From contig CAYXPY010000001.1 in the NCBI GenBank assembly GCA_964467345.1, positions 124,001 to 188,000 of the forward strand: a stretch of DNA of 64,000 nt, in the 5' to 3' direction. The notes beneath the pieces are model-generated. The model was not told where the DNA came from, ran no database searches, and worked only from the letters and a program-made list of their open reading frames with translations. The stretch comes from SM1-50 sp964467345. GTDB lineage: Archaea; Thermoplasmatota; E2; DHVEG-1. Shown here piece by piece: positions 52,577 through 60,283 of the stretch (position 1 is the first letter of the stretch; the number at the start of each line of letters is the position of its first letter). Both the position numbers and the translations under genes were made by a program.

Positions 52577-52909
52577 TCATTTTTTTGTTAACAACAGTGA
52601 TGCCCCACTATCATCACTAATAATCAGCTGATTAGATTCAGGAAAACTATAGTTAAATGTCCTCCCGAAATCTCCTGAAGAAAACGTAATTTTCTGATCT
52701 GCGACAGAATAATTGAAAGTCCCTGTAAGTGAGGCAATTCCAAGTAGTCCACTACCTGTTATCGTTACCTTGTTATTCGTATCAAATGTCATTGATATAT
52801 TTGAGCTCTGCCAGGTCCCAATAAATTTACTTTTTTCATCCAAACAACCGCTTAGGCTACTCACCCAGATTATCACAAAAATTCCTAGTATGACAAGAAT
52901 TTTCTTCAT
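52577..52909 (-). CDS. small lipoprotein with lipocalin-like beta domain
   Basis: The predicted protein has 110 residues from the Met of MKKILVILG; the frame extends seven codons upstream. The lipobox is SSLSGCLDEKS. The mature ~85 residues (FIGTWQSSNISMTFDTNNKV, FNYSVADQKITFSSGDFG) have the alternating pattern of the lipocalin-like/DUF5640 type. It probably sits on the outer face of the membrane. Ligand unknown. Confidence 0.72.
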   Translation of the reverse strand: MKKILVILGIFVIIWVSSLSGCLDEKSKFIGTWQSSNISMTFDTNNKVTITGSGLLGIASLTGTFNYSVADQKITFSSGDFGRTFNYSFPESNQLIISDDSGASLLLTKK

Positions 52910-53050
52910 TTTTCTCACCCAATTCATCATCTTCGCAACCGTATATATAGATTTTTACATAACTCACAAGACCCCTATAAACAATTTATCAGGTTTTATA
53001 AAGAAATTTTTAGCGGATAACAACTATCAAACAAGATTTATATACTATCT

Positions 53051-53059
53051 TATATATAG
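53051..53059 (+). promoter_or_regulatory. TATA-box promoter of the DUF4382 gene
   Basis: TATATATAG lies 20-28 bases upstream of the ATG at 53079, after TATACTATC. A GGTGGAG ribosome-binding site (53067-53073) is also present, so the transcript would have a very short leader. Confidence 0.45.
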
Positions 53060-53078
53060 ATTGGTTGGTGGAGTGAAA

Positions 53079-53624
53079 ATGATAAAAAAAATAGTGATGA
53101 CGACAATTATTGGTTTCCTGATAAGCGCGACTGTTCTTAGTGGCTGTATCCAAACCGGAACCGGACATCTTGTTCTGAAAATCACTGACGCTCCTGGTGA
53201 TTTAAACATCACAAGGGCAAATGTGACCATATCTCTAGTGAAGGTTCATTTAAGCGCAGGAGGCGGAAATGAATCTGAGAATGAGACCAACGGGACCGCA
53301 GGATGGTATACTGTTGTAAACATTTCACAGACCTTTGATCTTATGGCTTTACAGAACGTCACAGATATTTTAGGAAGCACAAACTTGAGTGCTGGCTGGT
53401 ATACCCAGATACGCCTGTATGTCGACAAAGCGGTTCTGACAATCGATGGTGTTGAGCATGACTGTACCATTCCATCCAATATAATAAAACTCATTAAACC
53501 TTTTAGAATCATTGATAACGTGACGACAACATTGATTTTGGACTTTGATGTAGAGAAATCGGTTCACGAGACCGGTAATGGCAAATACATGTTCAAACCG
53601 ACAATAAAAGTTATTCAAGAGTAA
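53079..53624 (+). CDS. DUF4382 lipoprotein
   Basis: The predicted protein has 181 residues from ATG 53079, supported by GGTGGAG five bases upstream; the frame is open much further but the extension is AT-rich and without a site. The lipobox is TVLSGCIQTG. The mature protein fits DUF4382: LVLKITDAPGDLNITRANVT, then SAGWYTQIRLYVDKAVLTIDG and LKPTIKVI-like ending (FKPTIKVIQE). It is an exported beta-sandwich of unknown function. A T-run follows at 53639-53647. Confidence 0.85.
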   Translation: MIKKIVMTTIIGFLISATVLSGCIQTGTGHLVLKITDAPGDLNITRANVTISLVKVHLSAGGGNESENETNGTAGWYTVVNISQTFDLMALQNVTDILGSTNLSAGWYTQIRLYVDKAVLTIDGVEHDCTIPSNIIKLIKPFRIIDNVTTTLILDFDVEKSVHETGNGKYMFKPTIKVIQE

Positions 53625-53638
53625 GGAGCCTTTTCTAC

Positions 53639-53647
53639 TTTTTTTTT
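53639..53647 (+). terminator. T-run terminator after the DUF4382 gene
   Basis: Nine consecutive Ts begin 15 bases after the stop codon, preceded by TTTTCTAC and followed by ATTTCTTTATT, the usual archaeal terminator form. Confidence 0.6.
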
Positions 53648-53711
53648 ATTTCTTTATTATTGTATGTTAAAAAGGATTGTCAGTTTAACAAGTCTACGGA
53701 TTATATATATC

Positions 53712-54260
53712 CTATGTTTCAAAATCTTGGATCATTTTTGTGTATTTCTCATGGATCATCTTTTTGTCAAACTCATAGAATTCCTGAAGCATACATTCTT
53801 GCTCTTGTGTATTGAAATACTCCATACATGGATAAAAAAACTCTTTATCCTCTGTATAAATATGTCTTGGATATAATGCAACGAGTGTTTCCAATGCAGA
53901 TATGACGTCTTTGAGGGACTGCTTGTTTCCTTGAGCAAAGGAGTTGCTTGCATCAAGTAAAGTACGAACCGTTTTCCTCGCAAACACATGATCTTCAACT
54001 AAGTTGTCCATTATCTTTTTATGAACTGGGGAAAGTTCTTTTGTTGCAAGGTCTCTGAAAAGAATGTCTTCTTCTTTCCCATGATGGGTCCGGTCAGCGT
54101 ATGTTTTAAAGAAATCAACACCTGCAAGGAGGAGAGTTGTGTCGATCTTCTCTGTTTTTTTTATTTGTATTAGTTCCTTTTCCAATAGTTTGACCATACG
54201 TTCAATAATTCTATGTTCCCACATCAATGGACCAATGAGTTTCATATCATTCTCCGTCAT
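53712..54260 (-). CDS. hemerythrin HHE-domain protein
   Basis: The predicted protein has 182 residues from ATG 54260. The four-helix HHE pattern is visible: LMWEHRIIERMVKLLEKE, ADRTHHGKEEDILF, LVEDHVFARKTV and YPRHIYTEDKEFFYP, giving the His/Glu ligands for a diiron centre. These bind O2 or NO or act in iron/oxygen stress. The frame continues upstream to ATG 54350, but codons 2-9 of that extension fall on a tRNA-Leu-like fragment (54323-54348), so I prefer the internal start. No ribosome-binding site is clear. Confidence 0.83.
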   Translation of the reverse strand: MTENDMKLIGPLMWEHRIIERMVKLLEKELIQIKKTEKIDTTLLLAGVDFFKTYADRTHHGKEEDILFRDLATKELSPVHKKIMDNLVEDHVFARKTVRTLLDASNSFAQGNKQSLKDVISALETLVALYPRHIYTEDKEFFYPCMEYFNTQEQECMLQEFYEFDKKMIHEKYTKMIQDFET

Positions 54261-54322
54261 CAGTTTTAATAATTGCATCATCAAGAAAATTAAATAGTTT
54301 CGGTCATAGAATCTTATCCCTG

Positions 54323-54348
54323 AAAAGTCCAGGGGATTGGATTTGTAC
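54323..54348 (-). repeat. decayed tRNA-Leu 3'-end fragment
   Basis: On the plus strand, 22 of 26 bases match 58401-58426, which covers the end of the T arm and the acceptor strand of tRNA-Leu plus its T-run. The orientation is the same. It shares a 14-base identity (TGAAAAGTCCAGGG) with the other decayed copy at 55204-55217. That suggests the two derive from a related tRNA end. It is the outermost member of the ladder of fragments. Confidence 0.6.
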
Positions 54349-54442
54349 ATCTATTTACTGATATGATACTCATTGACAGATGATATCTCGGTTCTGGTAA
54401 ATAGTAATAGTGTACTGATACTATTCATTCAGAAACAATGTC

Positions 54443-54892
54443 TTACTTCATGACTCGTTTTTCATTTTTTACAATATTTAAGACGATTTGAGTGTTTGTT
54501 TTTTCAACATTAGCTATGGAAAGAACACCTTTGATGAATCCGTTTAAATCTCGTCGATCCTTAAAATGAGCAATAATCAATGAATCCCAATCTCCCGTGA
54601 TATCATAAACCCCGCTCACATGGTTATCCTTTGATATTCTTTCCTGCACTTCGAGGAGTTTCCCCCGGGATATCTTTACATTGATAACCGCGGTCAAATC
54701 AAAGCCTATTTTTTCCTGGTTTATCAACGGGATATATCGTTCAATTATCTTTTCCGCCTCCATTCTTTTAATTCTGTTTGCGACTGTTGTTAACGAGATG
54801 TCGAGTTCTCTGGCGATTTCCCGATAGCTTTTCCGAGCGTTCTCGTTTAATTTATCAAGGATTTTATAGTCTAATTCATCCATACCCATCAT
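54443..54892 (-). CDS. Lrp/AsnC-family transcription regulator
   Basis: The predicted protein has 149 residues. An N-terminal winged helix-turn-helix (LDYKILDKLNENARKSYREI, ARELDISLTTVANRIKRMEA) is followed by a RAM ligand-binding domain (AVINVKISRGKL, VSGVYDITGDWDSLIIAHFK). It acts as a dimer or octamer on DNA, usually responding to amino acids. ATG 54892, 54889 and 54883 are all possible; the family usually starts at MDELDY (54883). It lies inside the tRNA-fragment-bounded segment and could control the neighbouring genes. Confidence 0.9.
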   Translation of the reverse strand: MMGMDELDYKILDKLNENARKSYREIARELDISLTTVANRIKRMEAEKIIERYIPLINQEKIGFDLTAVINVKISRGKLLEVQERISKDNHVSGVYDITGDWDSLIIAHFKDRRDLNGFIKGVLSIANVEKTNTQIVLNIVKNEKRVMK

Positions 54893-55033
54893 ATTACCTT
54901 GTCAATTTATATATTTTTGCCCTCTTTTTTCATGAATTGTTGAACAAAATAAATATTTTTCATAAAAAAATGGTCGATTGATTAATTTTTTAAACAAAGA
55001 ATATATTAAATGTTTTATACAATATATAATCTC

Positions 55034-55132
55034 ATGAACGAGATCTGTTTGAAATGTCCGATTCCAAATCCGATGAACAGAACATGCTATGAATGCAACT
55101 TAATAAAAATACGATACATTCAAAGTGATTAA
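55034..55132 (+). CDS. 32-residue mini-protein with two CxxC pairs
   Basis: The frame begins MNEICLKCPIPNPMNRTCYE and has CLKC and CYEC, a compact zinc-ribbon-like arrangement. AT-rich boxes (ATATATTA 55001-55008 and TTTTATAC 55013-55020) lie upstream; the first is spaced for a leaderless start at 55034. It is short, so coding status is uncertain. It lies in the 412-base gap between the Lrp gene and the beta-helix gene, which also holds a decayed tRNA fragment (55206-55236). Confidence 0.42.
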   Translation: MNEICLKCPIPNPMNRTCYECNLIKIRYIQSD

Positions 55133-55205
55133 AAATGAAAATAAAAAAAATGATTGTCTGGGATATCTACAAAAAAATAGTTTTGAAAATATACTGTTAC
55201 TGATG

Positions 55206-55236
55206 AAAAGTCCAGGGATAGAAATCTAAACCCGCG
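55206..55236 (-). repeat. decayed tRNA-Leu 3'-end fragment
   Basis: On the plus strand 23 of 31 bases match 58401-58431 without gaps (AAAAGT.CAGGG...AG..AT.T.AACCC.CG). The orientation is the same as the intact tRNA. It sits 69 bases beyond the stop of the first beta-helix gene (55305). The match is weaker than the others, but its place in the series and its shared bases with 54323-54348 support it. Confidence 0.52.
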
Positions 55237-55304
55237 TTTACCGGTTAAATTCTAAACAGTTGATTGGAATTACCCAGGTAAAAAACTACAATTTCATAGG
55301 TTTT

Positions 55305-56564
55305 TCAAATCATCCCTGGGATGTCATAGGGTTCTTGCGCTGGATGTAAATCATAGGTCATCCAAGGGAATTTTAAAAAGAAGTTTAGTTTGAAGAACGT
55401 CCAATAGCCGATGATTGGATAAGGTGACACCCGGGGTTTATCCCAGAAATTCTTATCGAATTGCGGGATTTTATATTCTACGCACGAGAACGGAAAGAAC
55501 ACCCATCGGTAGGTAGCTGGTTCCTCATTATCCTGAAAGGTGTTTTTCGTAACAGACGTCAAGGAGCACCAGAAAAGGAAAAGGCCACGAGTGTTCCGCT
55601 GGATCTGGTTTCCTTCAATGCTCATATTACGGGAATCCCAAATACCCATCGCCTGAGCTGAATCGATGATGCGATTGTCCTTTATGGTAACATTTTCTGG
55701 AGTAGTACCTGAAAAAACTTCCTCACCAATGTGCAATCCGCACCTTGTTGAATTGGTAATTTCATTGCGTGTAATGGAATAGTCCCGTGAACCAAGTAGA
55801 AAGACTGCTTCCGTGGTATTCTTCAGATGATTCTCATCGATGATAAAATACATGTTTGTTCCCGGAAGTCCATTCATCAGATCAGTGATACCTCGATTAG
55901 CATCCGTTATCGTGTTTTTGGTGATTTGAAGGTGAGCTCCTGAGAGGAGAATACCGCCTACCCATGAGCAGATGTTATTCTGTGAAATAATGCAGAAAAT
56001 ACTTTGAATAAGATGAATAGCAATATATCCGGTTTTTATGGACGAGTTTTGGGGAAACGTGTTGTTGATGATGCTTATGTTCTGTGCGTTTTGGACGGTG
56101 ACCCCATATTCTCCTGTATGAATGCTTGTTCCATAGAGGGTGCAGTTTTTGGTGTGATTGATAAGGACACAAGAATGACTCTTGGAACAATTGTAGATAG
56201 TAAACCCACTGATGTGTACATCGGGTCCGACACAGGTGATGATATCACTACTTGCATTTTTGCCATCAATGAGTGTTGTGAGAAGGTCTGCACCTTGGAG
56301 CTGAATGCTGTTGTTTATCACAATTAGTTCTCTGTAGATGCCTGGGAACACGTAGATGGTGTCTCCATCGGTCGTGTTGTCTATTGCATCCTGAATCTTG
56401 GTATAATTCCCTGGACCTGACCCACCAACATAAAACCAGGTCCCTCTTGATGGTGGGAATGGTTTCTCAGTGTTTTGTGAAATGGTTGGGATAACAATGG
56501 TTCCAACGAACAAAAGAATGATTCCAACTGCCAACCATTTCCTTATCAATTGATATTCCTCCAC
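55305..56564 (-). CDS. secreted right-handed beta-helix protein (NosD-like)
   Basis: The predicted protein has 419 residues with signal peptide IRKWLAVGIILLFVG. A short conserved lead-in (SRGTWFYVGGSGPGNYTKIQ, then DAIDNTTDGDTIYVFPGIYR) precedes repeated parallel-beta-helix coils with periodic N/G turns (ISIINNTFPQNS, SITRNEITNS, NVTIKDNRIIDS, MSIEGNQIQRN). These PbH1-repeat proteins are carbohydrate-active or adhesive surface proteins. No catalytic residue can be named. It is a paralogue of the gene at 56885-58276, with near-identical first ~75 residues and a diverged body. Confidence 0.86.
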   Translation of the reverse strand: MEEYQLIRKWLAVGIILLFVGTIVIPTISQNTEKPFPPSRGTWFYVGGSGPGNYTKIQDAIDNTTDGDTIYVFPGIYRELIVINNSIQLQGADLLTTLIDGKNASSDIITCVGPDVHISGFTIYNCSKSHSCVLINHTKNCTLYGTSIHTGEYGVTVQNAQNISIINNTFPQNSSIKTGYIAIHLIQSIFCIISQNNICSWVGGILLSGAHLQITKNTITDANRGITDLMNGLPGTNMYFIIDENHLKNTTEAVFLLGSRDYSITRNEITNSTRCGLHIGEEVFSGTTPENVTIKDNRIIDSAQAMGIWDSRNMSIEGNQIQRNTRGLFLFWCSLTSVTKNTFQDNEEPATYRWVFFPFSCVEYKIPQFDKNFWDKPRVSPYPIIGYWTFFKLNFFLKFPWMTYDLHPAQEPYDIPGMI

Positions 56565-56612
56565 GTATTAGTAAAATAAACAATCCCTCGTTATTTAAAT
56601 CTTTGTTAGAGG

Positions 56613-56640
56613 AAAAAAGTGCAGGGGAAGGGATTTGAAC
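56613..56640 (-). repeat. tRNA-Leu 3'-end fragment, exact 28-bp copy
   Basis: The 28 bases are identical to 58399-58426: the T-run after tRNA-Leu, the discriminator, the acceptor strand and most of the T arm. The orientation is the same, and beyond the repeat the sequences differ at once. No 5' half of a tRNA is found nearby, so this is a fragment and not a second gene. It is a candidate attachment site bounding the 56641-58398 segment. Confidence 0.9.
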
Positions 56641-56645
56641 ACCAA

Positions 56646-56780
56646 TTTACTAGTATGCTCCTTAATTTTTCTCCTGATACCATACCATCATCATTTTCGA
56701 GCGGATTATCAACTCAAAGCTACGAAGGTTTACTAGTAAATTCCCATATTCCGCTGATCCAAGAATATTTTTACTAGTAT
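56646..56780. repeat. three TTTACTAGTA motifs near the tRNA fragment
   Basis: ACTAGT occurs at 56649-56654, 56732-56737 and 56773-56778, each preceded by TTT and followed by A. The middle one is a perfect 12-bp palindrome (TTTACTAGTAAA, 56729-56740). A fourth copy lies at 58336-58341 near the intact tRNA. There, ACTAGTA, seven bases, GTTCAAATC (58336-58358) mirrors the fragment-side order. They could be recombinase arm sites or operators. The 320-base gap 56565-56884 contains no gene. Confidence 0.5.
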
Positions 56781-56842
56781 AGTGTTTAATCGTTTCGGTA
56801 AGCTATTAGCTTAGCTTGTATAATTCATCTAGGTGGTCTCAT

Positions 56843-56880
56843 CGATGCTCCTGTCGGGAATACGTGCTAATATTTTAGTA
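56843..56880 (-). repeat. repeat R, copy 3
   Basis: Read on the minus strand this matches 3259-3298: 22 of 23 bases over the core (56845-56867) and 9 of 13 over the adjoining upstream part. It lies just beyond the stop of the second beta-helix gene and before the tRNA-Leu fragment. That is the same order and relative orientation as at the tRNA-Met segment. Confidence 0.72.
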
Positions 56881-56884
56881 CTTC

Positions 56885-58276
56885 CTAGGGAAGCAGAGTG
56901 ACCGTTGGAAACAACGCAGGTCTCCAATCCATCTGAACGAAGGGTGTGATTGTATCATATCCGAACCGAAGACCAAGTAACACTTTTGGCAGCAGTTTCG
57001 GCCGCCCCCAGTAATTATTCAACCAGGTATTGTGTCCACAGTCCGTGAGAGCCACCTTGATAATGTTACCAAGAAACGTGTTGCGTGTGAAGACGTTACG
57101 TGAGCCCCCATCAATCATGACGGCACCACCAATCCGACGTAATAGATTGTGAGAAACCAACGTCTTTGTGGCGTCTTCAAACAGCATCCCGATTGAGTTT
57201 TCAACAATGACATTATCCTTCAGTGTGCAATCGTTCGAGGTATAAACCGCGATGCCGATTGTTAGCTCTGAATCGGGTTGAGGACCATATTCAATTGTAC
57301 AGCCGAGTAATGATATCCTCTGGCAAGCTTGAAGATACATCCCATACTTACTCTGCGATATCGTACAAGAGGCAACTGTGCAATCGTGGCAGCGATACAA
57401 GAGGATCGCAATCCGTGCTTTTGAGGTTGTAATATTTTGAATACTCACATTGGAGCAGTCAATGAGGACGACGATGCTTGCATCTGTGACAACACCGGAT
57501 GTTGCCTCCTTTAGGACTACGATGGGTTTTCCATCTTTACTATTGCTGTTGAAAACGTTGTTTTCAAATTCGAGTCCCCCTCCAAAAAAACTACAGTTAA
57601 GAAATACGACGTGTTCAATACGGTTCCCGGAACCCCCAAGAGCAAATCCTCTATCGTCGATATCATATTGGGGTGATTCCACCGTCACATAGGTTACGAT
57701 ATTATCAATGCTGCTTCCATAAATCCAGACACCAAAGTATCCAATCGCGGGTTCTCCTCGGAAATGAATGGAGATATTTGAAATTATATTCCTGCTGGAG
57801 TAGGCAATGATAAGACCCTCTCCATAGCGAGTCAGGATGTTACAGGAGGAGACTGTTGTATCATTTGTATAGTATAATCGAATCCCACTTTCGTAGGCAA
57901 TTATCGTGAAATTCATAAACACGATGCCATCGGCGTAAAGGTTGATGGGGCTTGTCGAAGCATTAGATTCAATCACGGTCGTCTCCCGATTCTCCCCCTG
58001 GACTGTTACCGACTTATCGATTGAGACAACCTCATGGTACGGGGCGGAGTCATCGTAGACAAAAATGGTGTCGCCGTTACTGGCATTAGCTAAAGCATCA
58101 TTGATACGGCTATAATTACCCGGCCCGCTCCCACCAACATACAACCAACTCCCTCTTGATGCTGGTACAGATAATTTTTCTGTATTTTGAGCAAAAGTTG
58201 GGATGATACAGGTTCCAACGAACAAGAGAATGATTCCAACCGCCAGACATTTGTTTAATAGAAGACGTTTCCTCAT
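56885..58276 (-). CDS. secreted right-handed beta-helix protein (NosD-like), second copy
   Basis: The predicted protein has 463 residues with signal peptide NKCLAVGIILLFVG and lead-in SRGSWLYVGGSGPGNYSRIN that parallel the protein at 55305-56564. The body has many beta-helix coils (VSSCNILTRYGEGLIIAYSS, VSIQNITTSKARIAILLYRC, CTVASCTISQSKYGMYLQAC). It is the only gene in the segment between the exact tRNA-Leu fragment and tRNA-Leu itself. A surface or polysaccharide-interacting role is likely from the family. Substrate unknown. Confidence 0.86.
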   Translation of the reverse strand: MRKRLLLNKCLAVGIILLFVGTCIIPTFAQNTEKLSVPASRGSWLYVGGSGPGNYSRINDALANASNGDTIFVYDDSAPYHEVVSIDKSVTVQGENRETTVIESNASTSPINLYADGIVFMNFTIIAYESGIRLYYTNDTTVSSCNILTRYGEGLIIAYSSRNIISNISIHFRGEPAIGYFGVWIYGSSIDNIVTYVTVESPQYDIDDRGFALGGSGNRIEHVVFLNCSFFGGGLEFENNVFNSNSKDGKPIVVLKEATSGVVTDASIVVLIDCSNVSIQNITTSKARIAILLYRCHDCTVASCTISQSKYGMYLQACQRISLLGCTIEYGPQPDSELTIGIAVYTSNDCTLKDNVIVENSIGMLFEDATKTLVSHNLLRRIGGAVMIDGGSRNVFTRNTFLGNIIKVALTDCGHNTWLNNYWGRPKLLPKVLLGLRFGYDTITPFVQMDWRPALFPTVTLLP

Positions 58277-58405
58277 CTGTTTTCCCTTTAGGAAAATAAA
58301 GTACCCGTATCTATTTAAAATGTTCCCTCTGATGTACTAGTATTTACGGGTTCAAATCATTTTTTAGTTCTATGGCAGGTTTCTCCTGGAAAAAGTATAA
58401 AAAAG

Positions 58406-58490
58406 TGCAGGGGAAGGGATTTGAACCCCCGAACCTCTGCAGGAACAGATCTTGAGTCTGTCGCCGTAGACCAGGCTTGGCTACCCCTGC
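58406..58490 (-). tRNA. tRNA-Leu(CAA)
   Basis: The 85-nt gene folds with acceptor stem GCAGGGG/CCCCTGC, discriminator A, and a D arm starting GCCAAGCCTGG. The anticodon stem is ACAGA/TCTGT around loop CTCAAGA (CAA, plus-strand 58452-58454). A long class II variable arm and a T arm GGGGGTTCAAATCCC-like complete it. No intron is present. A T6 tract follows directly (58399-58404 on the plus strand). The last 21 nt plus the tract recur exactly at 56613-56640. Confidence 0.96.
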
Positions 58491-58632
58491 ACGAATAACA
58501 CATGAACAGTTTAATCATAATAAATTTTTAGGTTACAAAACCCAAGAATCATTAACAGAAGTCATACCATTAAAATTCAGATATATTTATAAACATAACA
58601 GAGAATTAATACATCCATTTGGGGGAAATACC

Positions 58633-60105
58633 ATGCCGGAAAAGGAACTATGGAACTCACGGCTCGCATTTGTCATGGCAGCTATTGGTTCTTCAGTCGG
58701 CCTTGGAAACGTCTGGAGATTCCCCTACATAGCGTACACAAACGGCGGAGGAGCCTTTCTCATCCCTTATTTTGTTGCACTGTTCACCGCAGGCATCCCC
58801 ATGCTTATCCTTGAATTCTCTGTAGGCCACTGGAGTAGACAAGGGGCACCAGGAAGCTTTAAAAAAATAAAGAAGAAATGGGAATGGGTTGGCTGGTGGA
58901 GCTCCCTGGTACCCTTCGTCATCGTCACCTACTACATCGTTGTCATGGCATGGTGCTTCTCCTATTTGATTTATTCTTTGGACCTCCGGTGGGGGATGAA
59001 CGCTGAATCATTTTTCCGTATAGATTTTCTCAGCACATCCTCAGGTCCCTGGGACATCGGAGGAATCCAAATCCCCATTCTTCTCAGCCTTATCGTCATG
59101 TGGCTGCTTGTGTTCATCATCCTGTACAAAGGAGTCGGGCGGATCGGAAAAGTTGTCATGATCACCGTACCACTCCCCTGGATACTGCTTGCCATTCTTA
59201 CCATCAGGGGACTCACCTTGCCAGGAGCACTTGAAGGAATCAGTTACTACCTTACTCCAAATTTCTCAAAACTCACAGACCTCAACGTCTGGCTTGCCGC
59301 CTACGCACAAGTATTCTTCTCAGTTGGCATCGCCCAGGGAATCATGATCACCTATGCAAGTCATCTTCACAAGAAATCAGATATCTCAAACAACGCCTTC
59401 ATCATCGCACTCGCAGACTCAGGGACCTCGTTTCTTGCGGGATTTGCCGTGTTCAGCGTCATTGGGTATCTTGCACTGTCCCAAGGCATCGGCATAGAAA
59501 ACCTAGGGATTGCCGGTCCAGAGCTTGCCTTCATCACCTACCCAACCGCTATCTCCCTGTTTCCTGTGGCCACCGCTCTGTTCGGCATCTTCTTTTATCT
59601 TGCCTTGCTGACGTTTGGGATAGATTCCGCGTTTTCAATGATCGAACCGATGACTGCTGGTGTGCAACACAAATGGGGGCTGACAAAAGGAAAAGCAACT
59701 GCAATCATCTGTCTAGTCGGGTTTTTCGCAAGCCTGCTGTTTACTACAGGTAGCGGACTGTACTGGCTGGATATCGTGGATTATTTTGTTTCAAACTTCG
59801 GGCTTGTGCTTGTAGGACTGGTCGAATGCCTTATTCTTGCATGGGGGTTCCGCATCGCAGTCTTTCGCCAAAACGCAAACAAAACCTCAGATATCAAGAT
59901 AGGACGATGGTGGGACATCCTCATAAAATACGTCGTCCCCTGTATTCTGACAATCCTTCTACTTGCCGCACTCTACCAAAATATCATCAAACCCCACGTG
60001 CAACCCTGGTGGATAGCTCTCCTTGGGGTACTCCCCTGCATCGTTATTTTCCTTGCATCGTTCCTTTTCATGAAACAAAAAGAAAAAAAAGAGGAACATA
60101 CATGA
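58633..60105 (+). CDS. NSS-family sodium:amino-acid symporter
   Basis: The predicted protein has 490 residues from ATG 58633, preceded by GGGGGAAATACC; the frame runs on upstream across the tRNA, so that extension is excluded. The NSS signature is SRLAFVMAAIGSSVGLGNVW and RFPYIAYTNGGGAFLIPYF, with about eleven to twelve membrane helices and LADSGTSFLAGFAVFSVIGY later. It imports amino acids or related compounds with Na+. The stop overlaps the start of a 40-residue protein (ATGA), as in NSS transporters with a small subunit. Confidence 0.93.
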   Translation: MPEKELWNSRLAFVMAAIGSSVGLGNVWRFPYIAYTNGGGAFLIPYFVALFTAGIPMLILEFSVGHWSRQGAPGSFKKIKKKWEWVGWWSSLVPFVIVTYYIVVMAWCFSYLIYSLDLRWGMNAESFFRIDFLSTSSGPWDIGGIQIPILLSLIVMWLLVFIILYKGVGRIGKVVMITVPLPWILLAILTIRGLTLPGALEGISYYLTPNFSKLTDLNVWLAAYAQVFFSVGIAQGIMITYASHLHKKSDISNNAFIIALADSGTSFLAGFAVFSVIGYLALSQGIGIENLGIAGPELAFITYPTAISLFPVATALFGIFFYLALLTFGIDSAFSMIEPMTAGVQHKWGLTKGKATAIICLVGFFASLLFTTGSGLYWLDIVDYFVSNFGLVLVGLVECLILAWGFRIAVFRQNANKTSDIKIGRWWDILIKYVVPCILTILLLAALYQNIIKPHVQPWWIALLGVLPCIVIFLASFLFMKQKEKKEEHT

Positions 60106-60224
60106 GTGAACTGCCGATTTCTGCCATCATCATGCTTGTTTTTGGTGTAGTCGTCTGCTACGGTGGTGTGGCCTATTTCATCTATCGAGCAGCAAAGGCA
60201 AGACACAAACAACCAAAGTCATGA
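60102..60224 (+). CDS. small subunit of the NSS transporter (MetS-like)
   Basis: The predicted protein has 40 residues: one membrane helix (ISAIIMLVFGVVVCYGGVAY) and a basic tail (RAAKARHKQPKS). The ATG overlaps the transporter stop by four bases, and GAGGAACATAC is upstream. The size, topology and coupling match MetS, the small subunit of MetP-type methionine/alanine importers. The function of the partner fits that of the transporter. The family match is from pattern only. Confidence 0.82.
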   Translation: MSELPISAIIMLVFGVVVCYGGVAYFIYRAAKARHKQPKS

Positions 60225-60283
60225 CAACCGCGGAATGTATTAAAACCTGAACACGATTTCAGTATCACACTAGGTGATGGATG

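Noticed and set aside
54261..54350. N-terminal extension of the hemerythrin gene to ATG 54350
   Set aside because: The first codons coincide with the tRNA-Leu-like fragment 54323-54348, and the family pattern begins near the internal Met at 54260.
56613..56884. A second, intron-containing tRNA-Leu gene
   Set aside because: The 3' acceptor and T-arm sequence is present, but no matching 5' acceptor strand, D arm or anticodon arm is found on the minus strand before the beta-helix gene. It is a fragment.
58477..58632. 52-residue extension of the NSS transporter
   Set aside because: It begins inside the tRNA-Leu gene, while ATG 58633 has a good ribosome-binding site and starts the family pattern.
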